Shown: piece after piece, positions 7,655 through 17,366 of the stretch
Layout: each line of letters starts with the position of its first letter
Position numbering within the stretch: the first letter of the stretch is position 1
Assembly (NCBI GenBank): GCA_039185015.1
Contig: JBCDAU010000026.1
Location: 1-64,000, forward strand
Direction: 5' to 3'
DNA: 64,000 nucleotides
DNA from: JBCBSZ01 sp039185015
GTDB taxonomy: Bacteria > Actinomycetota > Acidimicrobiia > Acidimicrobiales > Poriferisodalaceae
Made by a program: the position numbers and the translations under genes
The notes under the pieces: model-generated
Databases searched by the model: none
Told to the model about the DNA's origin: nothing
What the model saw: the letters and a program-made list of their open reading frames with translations, nothing else

Positions 7655-9553
7655 GTGGGCTCTCTGGCGCTGGACCTGGCGCTGCTTGGAGCTGTCCTCT
7701 GGGGGGTTGGTGCGTCGGTGCCCCGGTTGCGGCGGCTCGTGCCTGTCGCCTCGGGCATCGTGGCGGCGCTCGCCGTTGCGTCGGTCCTGAGCCTCACCGC
7801 CGCTCTCGTCCGGGGCGATCCCGCGCTCGCCTATGTCGAGCGTCACTCCTCCGAGGCGACGCCGCCTGCGTACCGGATCGCCGGAACGTGGGGCGGCATG
7901 GAAGGGTCGTTGCTGACCTGGTCGGCGATCGTGGCCGTCGTGGTCGCTGTGGCGATGACCCGTCGCCGTCCACCCGCCACCGAGCTCGCCGTCCTCGGCG
8001 CGATCACCACCGCTTCCTTCCTAGCGATCACCCGGTTCACCGCCTCACCCTTCGAGCGCCTCGAGGCGCCCACCGGATCGGGCCAGGGCCTCCTGGGCGT
8101 CCTCCAGCACCCGGCGATGCTGTACCACCCACCGATTCTCTACGCCGGTCTCGCCCTGGTCGCCGTGCCGTTCGCCATCACGATCGGTGCCCTCTGGCGA
8201 CGTCGCCTCGACGACGCGTGGCTCGACCGGACCATCGGGTGGCTCCGAGTGAGTTGGCTGGTGCTCGGTCTGGGCATCCTGACCGGCAGCCACTGGGCCT
8301 ACGCGGAGCTGGGGTGGGGCGGTTTCTGGGCGTGGGATCCGGTCGAGAACGCCGCGCTGTTGCCCTGGCTCGCCGTCACCGTGGCGCTCCACGGGGCGTC
8401 GGCAGTCCGATCGACGCGACGGCTCGCCGTCACGACCGCTGCGGCGATCTGCGGAGCGTTCTGCCTCATGGTGAGCGGCGTCTATGTCACCCGCTCCGGC
8501 AGCACCGGATCGATCCACGCCTTCGCCGAATCGCCCGCCGTGGGGCGCCCGCTGCTCGTACTCGCTGCCGGTTTCGCTGTCCTGAGCATCGTGGCGCTGG
8601 CCCGCCAGCCGGTCGCAGACGGCCCGCGGTTCGCTTGGCGTCGCGACGTCGGGCTCGGGTTCCAGGCGGCGTTGGGTGGGGTGGCGGTCCTTGCGATCGC
8701 CCTGGGCACGTTCTGGCCGGTGGTCGAAGGTCTCTGGCGCAGCGGGGGCGGGCCACGAGAGCTGGTCCGCCCGGGCTACTACGAGGCAGCCTTGGCGCCC
8801 GTCGTCGTGACGTCGCTCGTCGCGATGGCGGTCGTCCCGGAACTCCGTTGGCGAAGCGGCCGACGGCCTGGATACGGCGCGGTGGTCGGCGGCTTCGGCG
8901 GCGGACTGGCCGCTGTGGCCCTGCTGGTCGGCCTCGGCTTCCCGGGCGTACCCGGTGGGCTCGTCGCCCTGGCGGCCGGAGTCGCCGCCGGGGCTGCCAT
9001 CGGCTCCGTGGTCGGTGGGACGCCTGCGCGCAGATCCGACCGGCACGTGGGCGTCGCCGTCGCACATGCTGGGTTCGCCTTGCTCCTCCTCGCCGCGACC
9101 GTGGCGGCGTCCGGCGGCGATGAGCGCATCTCGCTCGACGTCGGCGAGACGCGGGAGGTCGGGTCCTGGACCATCACGCTTGAGTCCATCGTGACCGGCG
9201 AGACCGACCGCTACGAGCTCGTCCGCGCCCGGGTGACGGTGCTCGCCGATGGGCGCACGACCGAGCACGAGCCCGAGCTCCGGGCGTACGACGGTCAGCT
9301 CGTGCCGACGGCCGAGTCTTCGATCGTCGGCGCCGCGGCCGGTGACACGATCGTCGTGGTCGAATCGGTGCGCCCCGACGCCAGCGGCGTCGTGGTCACG
9401 GTGCGGACACGACCTCTGATGCCGTGGGTGTGGATCGGGGCGATGACGATGCTGGTCGGCGGGGCGATCGCGATGAGCGCACGTCGTCGATCAGTGTCCG
9501 CAGACGGACCCGGCGCAGGATCACGGCCACCGGCCACAACAGCGCAGCGATGA
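7655..9553 (+). CDS. ccmF: CcmF/NrfE-type cytochrome c haem lyase subunit
   Basis: A 632-residue polytopic membrane protein, the normal size for CcmF. The WWD-like haem-handling signature WGGFWAWDPVENAALLPW lies at about residues 225-242. It is preceded by GTWGGMEGSLLTW and QHPAMLYHPPILYAG, all typical of the family. It would present haem to apocytochrome c on the outer face of the membrane in system I maturation. A soluble loop near residues 485-585 precedes a last membrane segment. The GTG start is at 7655. No other ccm gene is in the window. Its 3' end overlaps the opposing vWA gene by 158 bases. Confidence 0.92.
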   Translation: MGSLALDLALLGAVLWGVGASVPRLRRLVPVASGIVAALAVASVLSLTAALVRGDPALAYVERHSSEATPPAYRIAGTWGGMEGSLLTWSAIVAVVVAVAMTRRRPPATELAVLGAITTASFLAITRFTASPFERLEAPTGSGQGLLGVLQHPAMLYHPPILYAGLALVAVPFAITIGALWRRRLDDAWLDRTIGWLRVSWLVLGLGILTGSHWAYAELGWGGFWAWDPVENAALLPWLAVTVALHGASAVRSTRRLAVTTAAAICGAFCLMVSGVYVTRSGSTGSIHAFAESPAVGRPLLVLAAGFAVLSIVALARQPVADGPRFAWRRDVGLGFQAALGGVAVLAIALGTFWPVVEGLWRSGGGPRELVRPGYYEAALAPVVVTSLVAMAVVPELRWRSGRRPGYGAVVGGFGGGLAAVALLVGLGFPGVPGGLVALAAGVAAGAAIGSVVGGTPARRSDRHVGVAVAHAGFALLLLAATVAASGGDERISLDVGETREVGSWTITLESIVTGETDRYELVRARVTVLADGRTTEHEPELRAYDGQLVPTAESSIVGAAAGDTIVVVESVRPDASGVVVTVRTRPLMPWVWIGAMTMLVGGAIAMSARRRSVSADGPGAGSRPPATTAQR

Positions 9554-12500
9554 GGACGAGCGACCACCGAAGGTCGCGAGCGGACGATCCGGCATCCAGG
9601 CCGTCGCGATCGAGGAGCTGGTCGGCGGTGATCTCTCCCCGACCACCGGTCCGCTCCGACAGGCCGGGGAGATCGGGGGGAGGACCCGTCGACGGTTGGT
9701 ACTCGATGGCGTACGAACGTGAGGCGATCGTCGATGCGATCCGACCGGCGTCCTCGGCTCCACCGGTCACCCCGACGACGTAGCTCCCGGTCTCGGTGGC
9801 CGGGACGACGGCGGTGAACTCGGTGTCGCTCGACCGTTCCAGCTCGATCTCGGTGACCGTGCCATCCGGCGCGGCGACCTGGGCCACCGGCGACGAACCG
9901 GACGGCCACGCCGTCTCGCTGACGAGCTCGAGGAACAACGAACCACCCCGGAGTTCGGCGCGGACCTCGTGCCCGTCGGCGCCCTCGAGCGGGAACGTGT
10001 CGCGGACAACGGAGGACCAGAAGTCGGCCCACCCGTTCCAGGACGCCCATTCGGCGGCCCACCGGTCGCCGCCGTCGGAGGTCCAGGCGGTGACGCGTCC
10101 CAGACCCACCCGCCAGGATGACAGCAGCGGATCGGCGAACTCGCCGACCTGGAGCATCACGTCGGTGGTGTCCTTGGGCGTCGCAGCGAGGAAGCCGAGC
10201 ACCGGTGGGGCGGCCTCGAGGCCGCGTACGGGTGTCGCTGTCGAGGTGACCACGGGGAGGTACTCGCCCTCGTTGATGAAGCTGCGCGAGGCGATCCGGG
10301 CCTCCTCGACGAAGATCTCCGGGATCTCCTCGAGGTCCCGGCCGGGGTAGAACCGTCCGCCACCGGCGAGGGCGATCGCCTCGAGCAGCGGTGCCGCTCC
10401 CTCTCCCGTGGCCACGACTGACACGGTGATGCCTTCGTCGGCCAGCTCGGCCGCCTGCTGCTCGAGCTCACCGGACGACGCGAAGCCCGTCTCCTCGCTG
10501 AAGAAGCCGTCGTTGAAGAGTTCCGGCGAGAAGCCGTCGCTGAACAGGATGATGTGCTTGAGCTCCTGGTTGCTCTCGCGAAGCGCGGCGGCGGCCTCGT
10601 CGAGCGCCGGTGCGATGCGGGTGTCGCCGAAGGGTTGCAGCAGGCCGAGCTCCTCCTCGGCGACGGCCAGCGCTTCACCGACGGGTTGCAGCGGCAGGAT
10701 CCACTCGTGGTTGCCGCTGAAGGCGAGCACCCCGACCTCGTCGTTGTCGGAGAGGGCGGCGATGGCGCGCTCGGCCGCGGTCCGGGAGATGTCGGTCTTG
10801 TTCGGCCCGCCCTCGATCGGTTCCCCCGCGAAGGGGTCGTCGCCCATGCCTTCGACTGGGGCGCAGTGGCACGAGCCCATCGACTCGCTCGTGTCGATCA
10901 GCAGGACCTCGGCCACCGTCGCCTGGCGGGTGGGGTCCTCGGCCCGGCTCTCGATCGGGAGAAGATCTTCCAGGTCCGTGTCTGCATACCCGCCGAGTGC
11001 GAACGAGCTCGTCCCGCCGATCACGACGAGGCCGTTGCCCTGCTCACGGACGTGGGTCTCGAGCGCGTCGACGTGCCGCGGGGCGAGATCAGCCGCATCG
11101 ACATCGACGAGCACCACCGAGGCGAACGTGGTCAGCTCGTCCACCGAGGGCAGCTCGTCGACCGAGATACGTTCGGTCTCGATTGAGCGTGCGGTGAGCG
11201 CCGCCTCGATCAGCCCACCGCCGTCGGTGTCGCCCTCGGCTACCAGCACGCGCGGCGGTCCCTCGACATTGACCGCGACCTGTGCGGCGTCGTTCTGCGG
11301 GATGTCGTCGGATCCGTCCTCGACGGCGATGCTGAACCGCTCCAGGCCACCGTTGCCGGCGACGACGTCGAACGTCACCTCGTTCACACCGGCGACGAGA
11401 TCGACGGTGCGTGTCTCGATCGGCTCGTCGTCACGGCGGAGCACGACCGTGGTGGTCGCATCCGACTCGGCGAGAACGGTGGCGGTCAGCTCGTAGACCT
11501 CGTCCCGCGACACGCCGGTCGGCGCGTCGATCGAGGTCACCGCGAGATCGGAGCCGACGGGTCGGGCCACGGGCACGACATCGAGCCGCAGCCCGATCTC
11601 GGCCAGCCGGTCCGCCTCGGACGCCAGCGTCCCGTCCGTAGCGAGGCCATCCGACACGACCACGATCCGCTCGCGGGTCGAGCCGTCGAGCAGCGAGCTG
11701 GCGAGCCGTAGACCCCTGGCGAGGTCCGTGCCGTCGCCTGGCGGTGGCTCGGGGTCGATCGCGGTCCTACCGAAGGGCTTCGCGACCCGCACCGTTCGAC
11801 CGACCTCCACCACCGCGAGGTCGTCCGCATCAGCGGAGTCCAGCGCCGCATCCACGAACGACGACACCCGCCGCGATCCCTCCTCGCCGAGCGAGTCCGA
11901 GACGTCGATCACCAGCACCGCCCGCACCGAGTCGTCCGATCGGGTCCACCTCACACCGACCACGGCTCCGACGAGACAGAGCACGACCGTGACGCGTGCG
12001 GCCAGCGCGGCTCGGCGCTGCCAGGTCGGCACGCCGGGGTGGCGCAGCCCGAGGAGCAGCTCGACGACGACCACCGCAACACCCACCGCGAGCAGCCAGG
12101 GGACGAGGCGTTCCGACGACGTCGTCGTGCCGATCGTGCCGCCGTCGTCGGCAGGAGCGGCGGGGAGCTCTGCGAGCTCGTCCGGGACGGTCAGGTGCGA
12201 CTCGGTGGACGGGAAGACCACGGCTACCGGCCGCACGGCCCCGTCGGCGCCCTCGACGGTCCAGAAGCCGCTGCGATCGAGCACTGGCATCAGTGTCCCG
12301 GCTGGTACCTGCGTGGTCACACCACGTGGCGCCGTGACGATCGCGTCGAACGGCACGGTGGGGAGCCGGGTGCCGACCGCTGCGCTTGCGGGCACGTCGT
12401 CGGTGATGGTGAGGTCGCTCACCATCCGGGAGAACAGGATCGGGTAGGCGACCTCGACGGGCAGGTTGGAGGCCTCCAGGTCGAAGGCGAGGTGGTACCA

Positions 12501-13811
12501 GCGCACGTCACCCGTCCGGCCCTCGACGAGCAATGGCTCGCCCTCGGCGGACCCGATGAGGATCGTGCCGTCCTCGACGACGAGGCGTTGCGCCGCAGCG
12601 ATCGCCGTCGAGGTCACGTCGACGTCACGGAGCACGACGTCGTCGGCGACGAAGGTGGGGATCGGCCGTTCGACCTCACCGACGACCAGGACCCCGGGCG
12701 GTGCGCCGGGTCCGGCGATCGAGATGAACGGCCTGCCGGGTGCCGACGGGACGGCGACCCCGTCGTAGATCACCAGGTCGGCGTCGGCCTCCGCGAAGAC
12801 CGTCTCGGCGCCCATCGCTGCGAGCACCTCGTCGACGAAGAACGAGCCGTCGGGGTCGTCGGAGCGCACGTGCACCCGCAACGATTCGGCGAGCGGGACG
12901 AGCGCCGCCCGTTGGTTGTCGATCAACAGGAGGTCGTCGCCGTCGAGGAAGGCCTCGACCCGCGAGCCCGGCGGGATGGGCACGCTCGCTTCGACGGTCT
13001 CCCCGGCCGGGAGCCGCACCCGCTCGCGTGCGACCGTCGCGCCGTCGACGTCGACGCGGAGGTCCTGGGTGGCGTCGGGTCCCCCCGTGTTGGACATGGT
13101 GACGAGCGCGGCGAGACCGCCGTCCTCGACGGTGACCGACAGCGCGGTCACCGCCCGGTTCACCTCGCCGGTCCCGACCGGCTCGAATCGGGTCCCCGGT
13201 GGTGCGAGCCGCTGCTCGTCCTCGGTGACGCCGCCGTCGGACACGAGGACGTAGCCGGTGGAGCGGTCCGCGGAGGTGAGGGCTTCGGCGAGCGTGAACG
13301 CCCGGTCGAAGTCGGCGACGCCGGAGGTGGGTCGGACCCGGTCGAGCTCGCGACGGATCGCGTCGCCATCGCTGGTGTCGACGACGAGCAGCTCGGGGTC
13401 GCCGGACGCGACGACGAGGCTGGCCGAGCCGCCATCGGGGAGCTCGTCGAGCAGCTCGTCGATGCGCTCCTTCGCTGCCTCGAGGCGGTCCGGGTCGCCG
13501 TCGTCGGCCAGCATCGAGCCCGACGCGTCGAGCACGAAGACCGTGTGCTCGGCGAGGGAGGTCGTCTGCGTCCACGCCGGCCGCGCGAGCGCGAGCGCCA
13601 ACAGGGCGACCAGCAGCAGCTGGAGGGCGAGCGGCACGCTCCATCGCAGCCGTTGCCAGGGCCGACTCGGCGCCACCGGCTCCTCGGCGTCGCGCCACAG
13701 GAAGGTCGACGACACCCGCTCCCGCTCGCGCTGCGCCCGGAGGACATGTGCCGCGATCACGGGGACTGCGAGCAGACCGGCAAGCAGGCCGAGGGGCGAG
13801 AGCAACGTCAT
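9396..13811 (-). CDS. Giant membrane protein with BatA-type N-terminus and three vWA motifs
   Basis: A 1471-residue protein from the ATG at 13811, overlapping the DUF58 gene by 4 bases. Two membrane helices (about 5-22 and 58-77) form a BatA-like N-terminus. Three metal-binding vWA motifs follow: VFVLDASGSM (near 91-100), VLVIDVSDSL (near 630) and LLIDTSESMG (near 972). Two membrane helices lie near 570-620, a glutamine-amidotransferase-like segment (ETHVREQGNGLVVIGG) near 905-930, and a final helix near 1415-1435. MoxR-linked vWA proteins act in protein assembly or envelope stress; the exact partner is unknown. Three MIDAS-type motifs in one chain is unusual. Confidence 0.85.
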   Translation of the reverse strand: MTLLSPLGLLAGLLAVPVIAAHVLRAQRERERVSSTFLWRDAEEPVAPSRPWQRLRWSVPLALQLLLVALLALALARPAWTQTTSLAEHTVFVLDASGSMLADDGDPDRLEAAKERIDELLDELPDGGSASLVVASGDPELLVVDTSDGDAIRRELDRVRPTSGVADFDRAFTLAEALTSADRSTGYVLVSDGGVTEDEQRLAPPGTRFEPVGTGEVNRAVTALSVTVEDGGLAALVTMSNTGGPDATQDLRVDVDGATVARERVRLPAGETVEASVPIPPGSRVEAFLDGDDLLLIDNQRAALVPLAESLRVHVRSDDPDGSFFVDEVLAAMGAETVFAEADADLVIYDGVAVPSAPGRPFISIAGPGAPPGVLVVGEVERPIPTFVADDVVLRDVDVTSTAIAAAQRLVVEDGTILIGSAEGEPLLVEGRTGDVRWYHLAFDLEASNLPVEVAYPILFSRMVSDLTITDDVPASAAVGTRLPTVPFDAIVTAPRGVTTQVPAGTLMPVLDRSGFWTVEGADGAVRPVAVVFPSTESHLTVPDELAELPAAPADDGGTIGTTTSSERLVPWLLAVGVAVVVVELLLGLRHPGVPTWQRRAALAARVTVVLCLVGAVVGVRWTRSDDSVRAVLVIDVSDSLGEEGSRRVSSFVDAALDSADADDLAVVEVGRTVRVAKPFGRTAIDPEPPPGDGTDLARGLRLASSLLDGSTRERIVVVSDGLATDGTLASEADRLAEIGLRLDVVPVARPVGSDLAVTSIDAPTGVSRDEVYELTATVLAESDATTTVVLRRDDEPIETRTVDLVAGVNEVTFDVVAGNGGLERFSIAVEDGSDDIPQNDAAQVAVNVEGPPRVLVAEGDTDGGGLIEAALTARSIETERISVDELPSVDELTTFASVVLVDVDAADLAPRHVDALETHVREQGNGLVVIGGTSSFALGGYADTDLEDLLPIESRAEDPTRQATVAEVLLIDTSESMGSCHCAPVEGMGDDPFAGEPIEGGPNKTDISRTAAERAIAALSDNDEVGVLAFSGNHEWILPLQPVGEALAVAEEELGLLQPFGDTRIAPALDEAAAALRESNQELKHIILFSDGFSPELFNDGFFSEETGFASSGELEQQAAELADEGITVSVVATGEGAAPLLEAIALAGGGRFYPGRDLEEIPEIFVEEARIASRSFINEGEYLPVVTSTATPVRGLEAAPPVLGFLAATPKDTTDVMLQVGEFADPLLSSWRVGLGRVTAWTSDGGDRWAAEWASWNGWADFWSSVVRDTFPLEGADGHEVRAELRGGSLFLELVSETAWPSGSSPVAQVAAPDGTVTEIELERSSDTEFTAVVPATETGSYVVGVTGGAEDAGRIASTIASRSYAIEYQPSTGPPPDLPGLSERTGGRGEITADQLLDRDGLDAGSSARDLRWSLVLIAALLWPVAVILRRVRLRTLIDDVRSSRSPRRPASSSPRSTPTASEVVSAP

Positions 13812-14689
13812 CGCAGGACCCCGCTCGTGCGCCACGAGCGCAGCAGCACCTGTTCGACGTCGTCCTCGGCGTCGACCGTCAGGTAACGCCCGCCGACCTC
13901 ATGGCACCGCCGCCGGACCTCGGCGACCCAGGTGCGGCGCCGGTCGCGGTAGCCGGCGAGCTGCTCGGGCGTCAGGCTGACGGGGATCTGCTCGCCGGAC
14001 TCGCTGTCCTCCAGCTCGAGGTCGCCGAAGAGCTCGGGCTCGATCTCGCGGCGGGCGCCGACGTGGACCACCAGCAGATCGGCACGGCGCGCCGGCAGCC
14101 GCGAGACGGCCGTCCGCCACTCCGTCGTGAGCAGATCCGAGACCACGACGGTCATCCCCGGTGGCCCCGGACGGTTGAGCACCTGGCGGACGGTCCGCGC
14201 AAAGGGCGTCGATCCACCCCAAGGCAGCCGGTCCAGAGCGTCGACGAGCTCGGGGACGCCGTGGCGGCCGATGAAGCGGCGGGGCACGGGCGCGGCGGGG
14301 AAGGCGACGAGCGAGAGCGAGTCGCCGCTGGTCAGCGCGACTGCGCCCAGCGCCGCCGTGACGGCGGTCGCGATGCGACGCTTGCCGTGCATCGTCATGG
14401 ACTCCGAGGTGTCGAGCAGCACCCTGACAACCAGGTCCTCGTCGCCCTCGAAGAGCTTGATGCGAAGAACGTCGAGTCGGGCGAGCTGATGGGGGTCGAT
14501 GCGGCGGACGTCGTCACCGGGTTGGTACTCACGGAAGTCGGCGAAGTCGAGGGTGCTGCCGTGGCGGGGAGCCCGGTGTTCGCCGGCGACGGCTCCGACG
14601 AGCCGCCGGCTCGCGGCGAGCTGCAGCTGCTCCAGGCGTCGCAGCGCGCACAGCGAGATCGCCGGCCCGTCCGACCCGGCGTTGCTCAT
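13808..14689 (-). CDS. DUF58 (vWA-like) protein
   Basis: A 293-residue soluble protein from the ATG at 14689, overlapping moxR by 4 bases and the giant vWA gene by 4 bases. The DUF58 signature FREYQPGDDVRRID lies at about residues 52-65, and a vWA-like motif LLDTSESM at about 91-98. DUF58 proteins almost always sit between a MoxR ATPase and membrane vWA proteins, as here, and are thought to act together in a metal-dependent chaperone-like complex. The longer upstream frame is ignored because the ATGA coupling fixes the start. Confidence 0.9.
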   Translation of the reverse strand: MSNAGSDGPAISLCALRRLEQLQLAASRRLVGAVAGEHRAPRHGSTLDFADFREYQPGDDVRRIDPHQLARLDVLRIKLFEGDEDLVVRVLLDTSESMTMHGKRRIATAVTAALGAVALTSGDSLSLVAFPAAPVPRRFIGRHGVPELVDALDRLPWGGSTPFARTVRQVLNRPGPPGMTVVVSDLLTTEWRTAVSRLPARRADLLVVHVGARREIEPELFGDLELEDSESGEQIPVSLTPEQLAGYRDRRRTWVAEVRRRCHEVGGRYLTVDAEDDVEQVLLRSWRTSGVLR

Positions 14690-15747
14690 CGGATCCCTCG
14701 GCCGTCCTGGCCGGGCTCGACGACGGTGCTCACGACCTCGGCGACGATCTCGTCGGCGGTCACCCCGTCGGCCGTCGCCTCGTAGCCCAGCAGCACCCGA
14801 TGGCGCAGGGTCGAGGTGGCCGACACGACCAGGTCCGCGCCGTTCACGTACGGCCTGCCGTCGAGCAGGGCACGGGCCTTCGCGGCGAGGATCATCGCCT
14901 GACCCCCGCGCGGCGACGACCCGGCCCGGACGTAGCGCTGCACGACCTCGGGGGCGTTCCCGGATTCGGGTTGGGTGGCGGTGATGAGCAGGGCGGCGTA
15001 GCTCACGAGGTGGGGGGCGACGGGAACCTGGCGCGTGATGCCCGTGAGCCAGCGGAGCTGAGCGGGACCGCACACTGCGTCGACGGGCTCGGGCCGGGCT
15101 CCGGTCGTCCGATGCAGGATGTGGGCCAGCAGCTCGGGGCCGGGCTGGGGCACCAACACCTTCAGGAGGAAGCGGTCGAGCTGCGCCTCCGGCAACGGAT
15201 AGGTGCCCTCCAGCTCGATCGGGTTCTGGGTCGCCATGACCATGAACGGATCAGGGAGCGGGCGGGTCTCACCCGCGACGGTCACCTGTCGTTCCTGCAT
15301 CGCCTCGAGGAGCGCCGACTGAGTCTTGGGCGTCGCCCGGTTGATCTCGTCGGCCAGGAGGAGGTGGGTGAAGATCGGGCCCTCGCGGTAGCGGAAGGTC
15401 CGGTTGCCCTCGTCGTCTGCCCCCACGACCTCCGTGCCCACGACGTCGGCCGGCATGAGATCGGGAGTGAATTGGATCCGGCCGAAGGAGGCCTGGACCG
15501 ACTCGGCCAGCGACTTGAGCAGCTCGGTCTTGCCCAGACCGGGGACACCCTCGAGGAGGAGGTGCCCGCCACAGAGCAGGCAGATCACGGTGTCGCGCAC
15601 GACGTCGTCCTGGCCGACGATCCGGTGCCGGATCTGCTCGGTGATCCGGGCCGTGAAGTCGTGGTACCGCTCAGCGACCTCCTCGAAGGTCGAAGCCCCA
15701 TCCTCCGCCGTGCTCACCTCGGTCGGTTCGTGCGCTGCTGCGGACAC
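14686..15747 (-). CDS. MoxR-family AAA+ ATPase
   Basis: A 353-residue AAA+ ATPase. The Walker A motif GVPGLGKT is at residues 67-74. Walker B and sensor regions are clear in LLLADEINRATPKTQSALLEAMQE, and the MoxR hallmark follows in FMVMATQNPIELEGTYPLPEAQLDRFL. MoxR ATPases act as chaperones that assemble or activate vWA-containing partners; the DUF58 and triple-vWA proteins encoded next are the likely clients. It is the second gene of a four-gene minus-strand operon and starts 11 bases after the coiled-coil membrane protein. Confidence 0.95.
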   Translation of the reverse strand: MSAAAHEPTEVSTAEDGASTFEEVAERYHDFTARITEQIRHRIVGQDDVVRDTVICLLCGGHLLLEGVPGLGKTELLKSLAESVQASFGRIQFTPDLMPADVVGTEVVGADDEGNRTFRYREGPIFTHLLLADEINRATPKTQSALLEAMQERQVTVAGETRPLPDPFMVMATQNPIELEGTYPLPEAQLDRFLLKVLVPQPGPELLAHILHRTTGARPEPVDAVCGPAQLRWLTGITRQVPVAPHLVSYAALLITATQPESGNAPEVVQRYVRAGSSPRGGQAMILAAKARALLDGRPYVNGADLVVSATSTLRHRVLLGYEATADGVTADEIVAEVVSTVVEPGQDGRGIR

Positions 15748-15758
15748 GCTGCTCCTCG

Positions 15759-17366
15759 TCAGTTCTGGGCGAGATGGTCGAAGTAGTCGCGGACGGTCGT
15801 GCGCAGCTCGGGTGGGAGTCTGAGCTCGTCGAGCGCTGTTGCCGCATCGTCGAGGTACCCCGGCAGCACGTCCTGGAACGGCACGAACGCGGCCCCCTCG
15901 TCCGTCGCGCTGTCCCCCCTGCCGACCACGTCGCCGGTACCGCTCCCACCGCCCAGATCCACCCGGACCTCGTCGCTCGGGCCGCCGTCGATCGGCGGTG
16001 AGAAGACCTCCGCCCTCGCGACGTCCTCGGTGCCGAGGCTCCCATCGCCCGGGCCGGGCGATCCCTGCCCGCCCTGACCTGACGACTGGCCACCTGTGGG
16101 CTCGACGCCGCTGATCTGCCCGGCGCCACCCCCGCCGGGCGAACCGCCCTGGCCCTGCCCCTGGCCCTGCCCCTGGCCCTGCCCCTGCCCCTGGCCCTGG
16201 CCCTGGCCCTGGCCCTGCCCCTGCCCCTGCCCCTGCCCCTGGCCCTGCCCCTGTCCGGGTTCGGCGTCCGGGTTGCGGAGGCGGCTGGCCGCACCGCTCG
16301 CGGCGTCGGCCGCAGCGGCCACCGCTCCTCGGTCGGCGAGCTCTGCGCCGGCGATGCGCTGCTCGGCTGCCGCCCCGGCGAGGGCAGCGGCGGCGCGGCC
16401 GAGATCGCCCGAGCGCACTGCGTCAGCGGCCTGCGACAGGGCCGTCGCCACAGCGCTGTTGCCGACCGATTGGCTCTCGGCGAGACCATCGAGCCGCTCG
16501 GCGAGCGCGTCGCGCTCGGTCGGATCCAGCTCGTCCAGCGTGCCCGCGAGCGCGTCGAGCTGGCTGGCGGCGTCGCCGCCCGGCGCCAGCGGGACGGCGG
16601 CGAGCTGCTGCTCGAGGCCCTCGACCGCCGCACGATCGGACAGGAGATCCTCACCGGCCTCCGACCGCAGCGCCTCGGCCTCGCGCTCGAGCCGCTCCGC
16701 GGCGTCGAGCGGTGACTCGGACGTGCGGATCTCCTGCGCGAGCCGGCGCAACTCGTCTGCGAGCTCCTCGAGCGCCTCGGCCCGTTCGGCATCGTCCTCG
16801 GCTGCCGTCTCGTCGAGGAGCGCGGCGAGCTCGTCGAGCGCCTCGGCCTCCCTGGCCAGCTCCGGCGCGATGGCGTCGGCCGCGGCGTCGTCGCCACCCA
16901 ACGAGATGAGCGCGCTCAGTGAGGCGACGAGGACCACTGCGGCGGCGGCGAAGCCGGAGGGTCGGCCGTCGAAGCGGACAGCCAGGCTCCGAGGCGTCGA
17001 AGGATCAGCGGCGACGACATCGGCCCGTCGCCGGATGTCGTCGCCCCATGCATGGCCCGTGTCGCTGAGCTGGATCGCCGAGATCAGCACGCCGTCACAC
17101 TCGGCGCTGCGCTCCACCGCCCGGGCCACGGTGACGTCATCCCACCGGCGGGACAACGCTGCCAGCCCCGTGACGCACACCGCAGCGACCGGGAGGACCA
17201 GGAACCAGGCGAGGCTCAGCGGCCTCCCCAGCAGCCACGAGACGAGCCCGAGCGCTGCGATCGCAGCGAGCGCCCGCGGCAGCCAGGACGCCAAGGTGGA
17301 AGCGAACCACGCGAACCGCAGGCGCCGACGTGCGAGTCGCACCACACGGAGGAGCTCCGCGCTCAC
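15759..17366 (-). CDS. Membrane protein with coiled coil and Gly-Gln repeat, MoxR operon
   Basis: A 535-residue protein from a GTG start. Two N-terminal membrane helices (about 15-45 and 48-70) and a third near 135-155 resemble the DUF4175-type proteins found in MoxR operons. Residues about 165-345 are Ala/Glu/Leu-rich coiled coil. Then comes an uninterrupted run of about 18 Gly-Gln pairs, a Gly/Ser-rich linker and a short C-terminal helical domain (ELRLPPELRTTVRDYFDHLAQN). It is the first gene of the operon. The Gly-Gln run is encoded by a hexanucleotide-like repeat, so its length may vary between strains. The role is unknown; a scaffold for the MoxR machinery is possible. Confidence 0.75.
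   Translation of the reverse strand: MSAELLRVVRLARRRLRFAWFASTLASWLPRALAAIAALGLVSWLLGRPLSLAWFLVLPVAAVCVTGLAALSRRWDDVTVARAVERSAECDGVLISAIQLSDTGHAWGDDIRRRADVVAADPSTPRSLAVRFDGRPSGFAAAAVVLVASLSALISLGGDDAAADAIAPELAREAEALDELAALLDETAAEDDAERAEALEELADELRRLAQEIRTSESPLDAAERLEREAEALRSEAGEDLLSDRAAVEGLEQQLAAVPLAPGGDAASQLDALAGTLDELDPTERDALAERLDGLAESQSVGNSAVATALSQAADAVRSGDLGRAAAALAGAAAEQRIAGAELADRGAVAAAADAASGAASRLRNPDAEPGQGQGQGQGQGQGQGQGQGQGQGQGQGQGQGQGQGQGGSPGGGGAGQISGVEPTGGQSSGQGGQGSPGPGDGSLGTEDVARAEVFSPPIDGGPSDEVRVDLGGGSGTGDVVGRGDSATDEGAAFVPFQDVLPGYLDDAATALDELRLPPELRTTVRDYFDHLAQN
16148..16253. repeat. In-frame (GGNCAG)n coding microsatellite
   Basis: About 106 bases made of alternating CCTGGC and CCTGCC hexamers (plus strand), encoding the Gly-Gln run of the MoxR-operon membrane protein. 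A six-base unit keeps the frame, so slippage would change linker length without breaking the gene. Confidence 0.95.

Noticed and set aside
8045..9268. 407-codon minus-strand frame inside ccmF
   Set aside because: The ccmF frame has strong family blocks in the same DNA; this one has none.
12039..13886. Long plus-strand open frame opposite the vWA gene (615 codons)
   Set aside because: It is a shadow of the minus-strand gene: high GC leaves antisense frames open. It shows no family motif.
16148..16253. Possible CRISPR-like direct repeats
   Set aside because: The units are six bases with no spacers and code for Gly-Gln in frame; it is a microsatellite.
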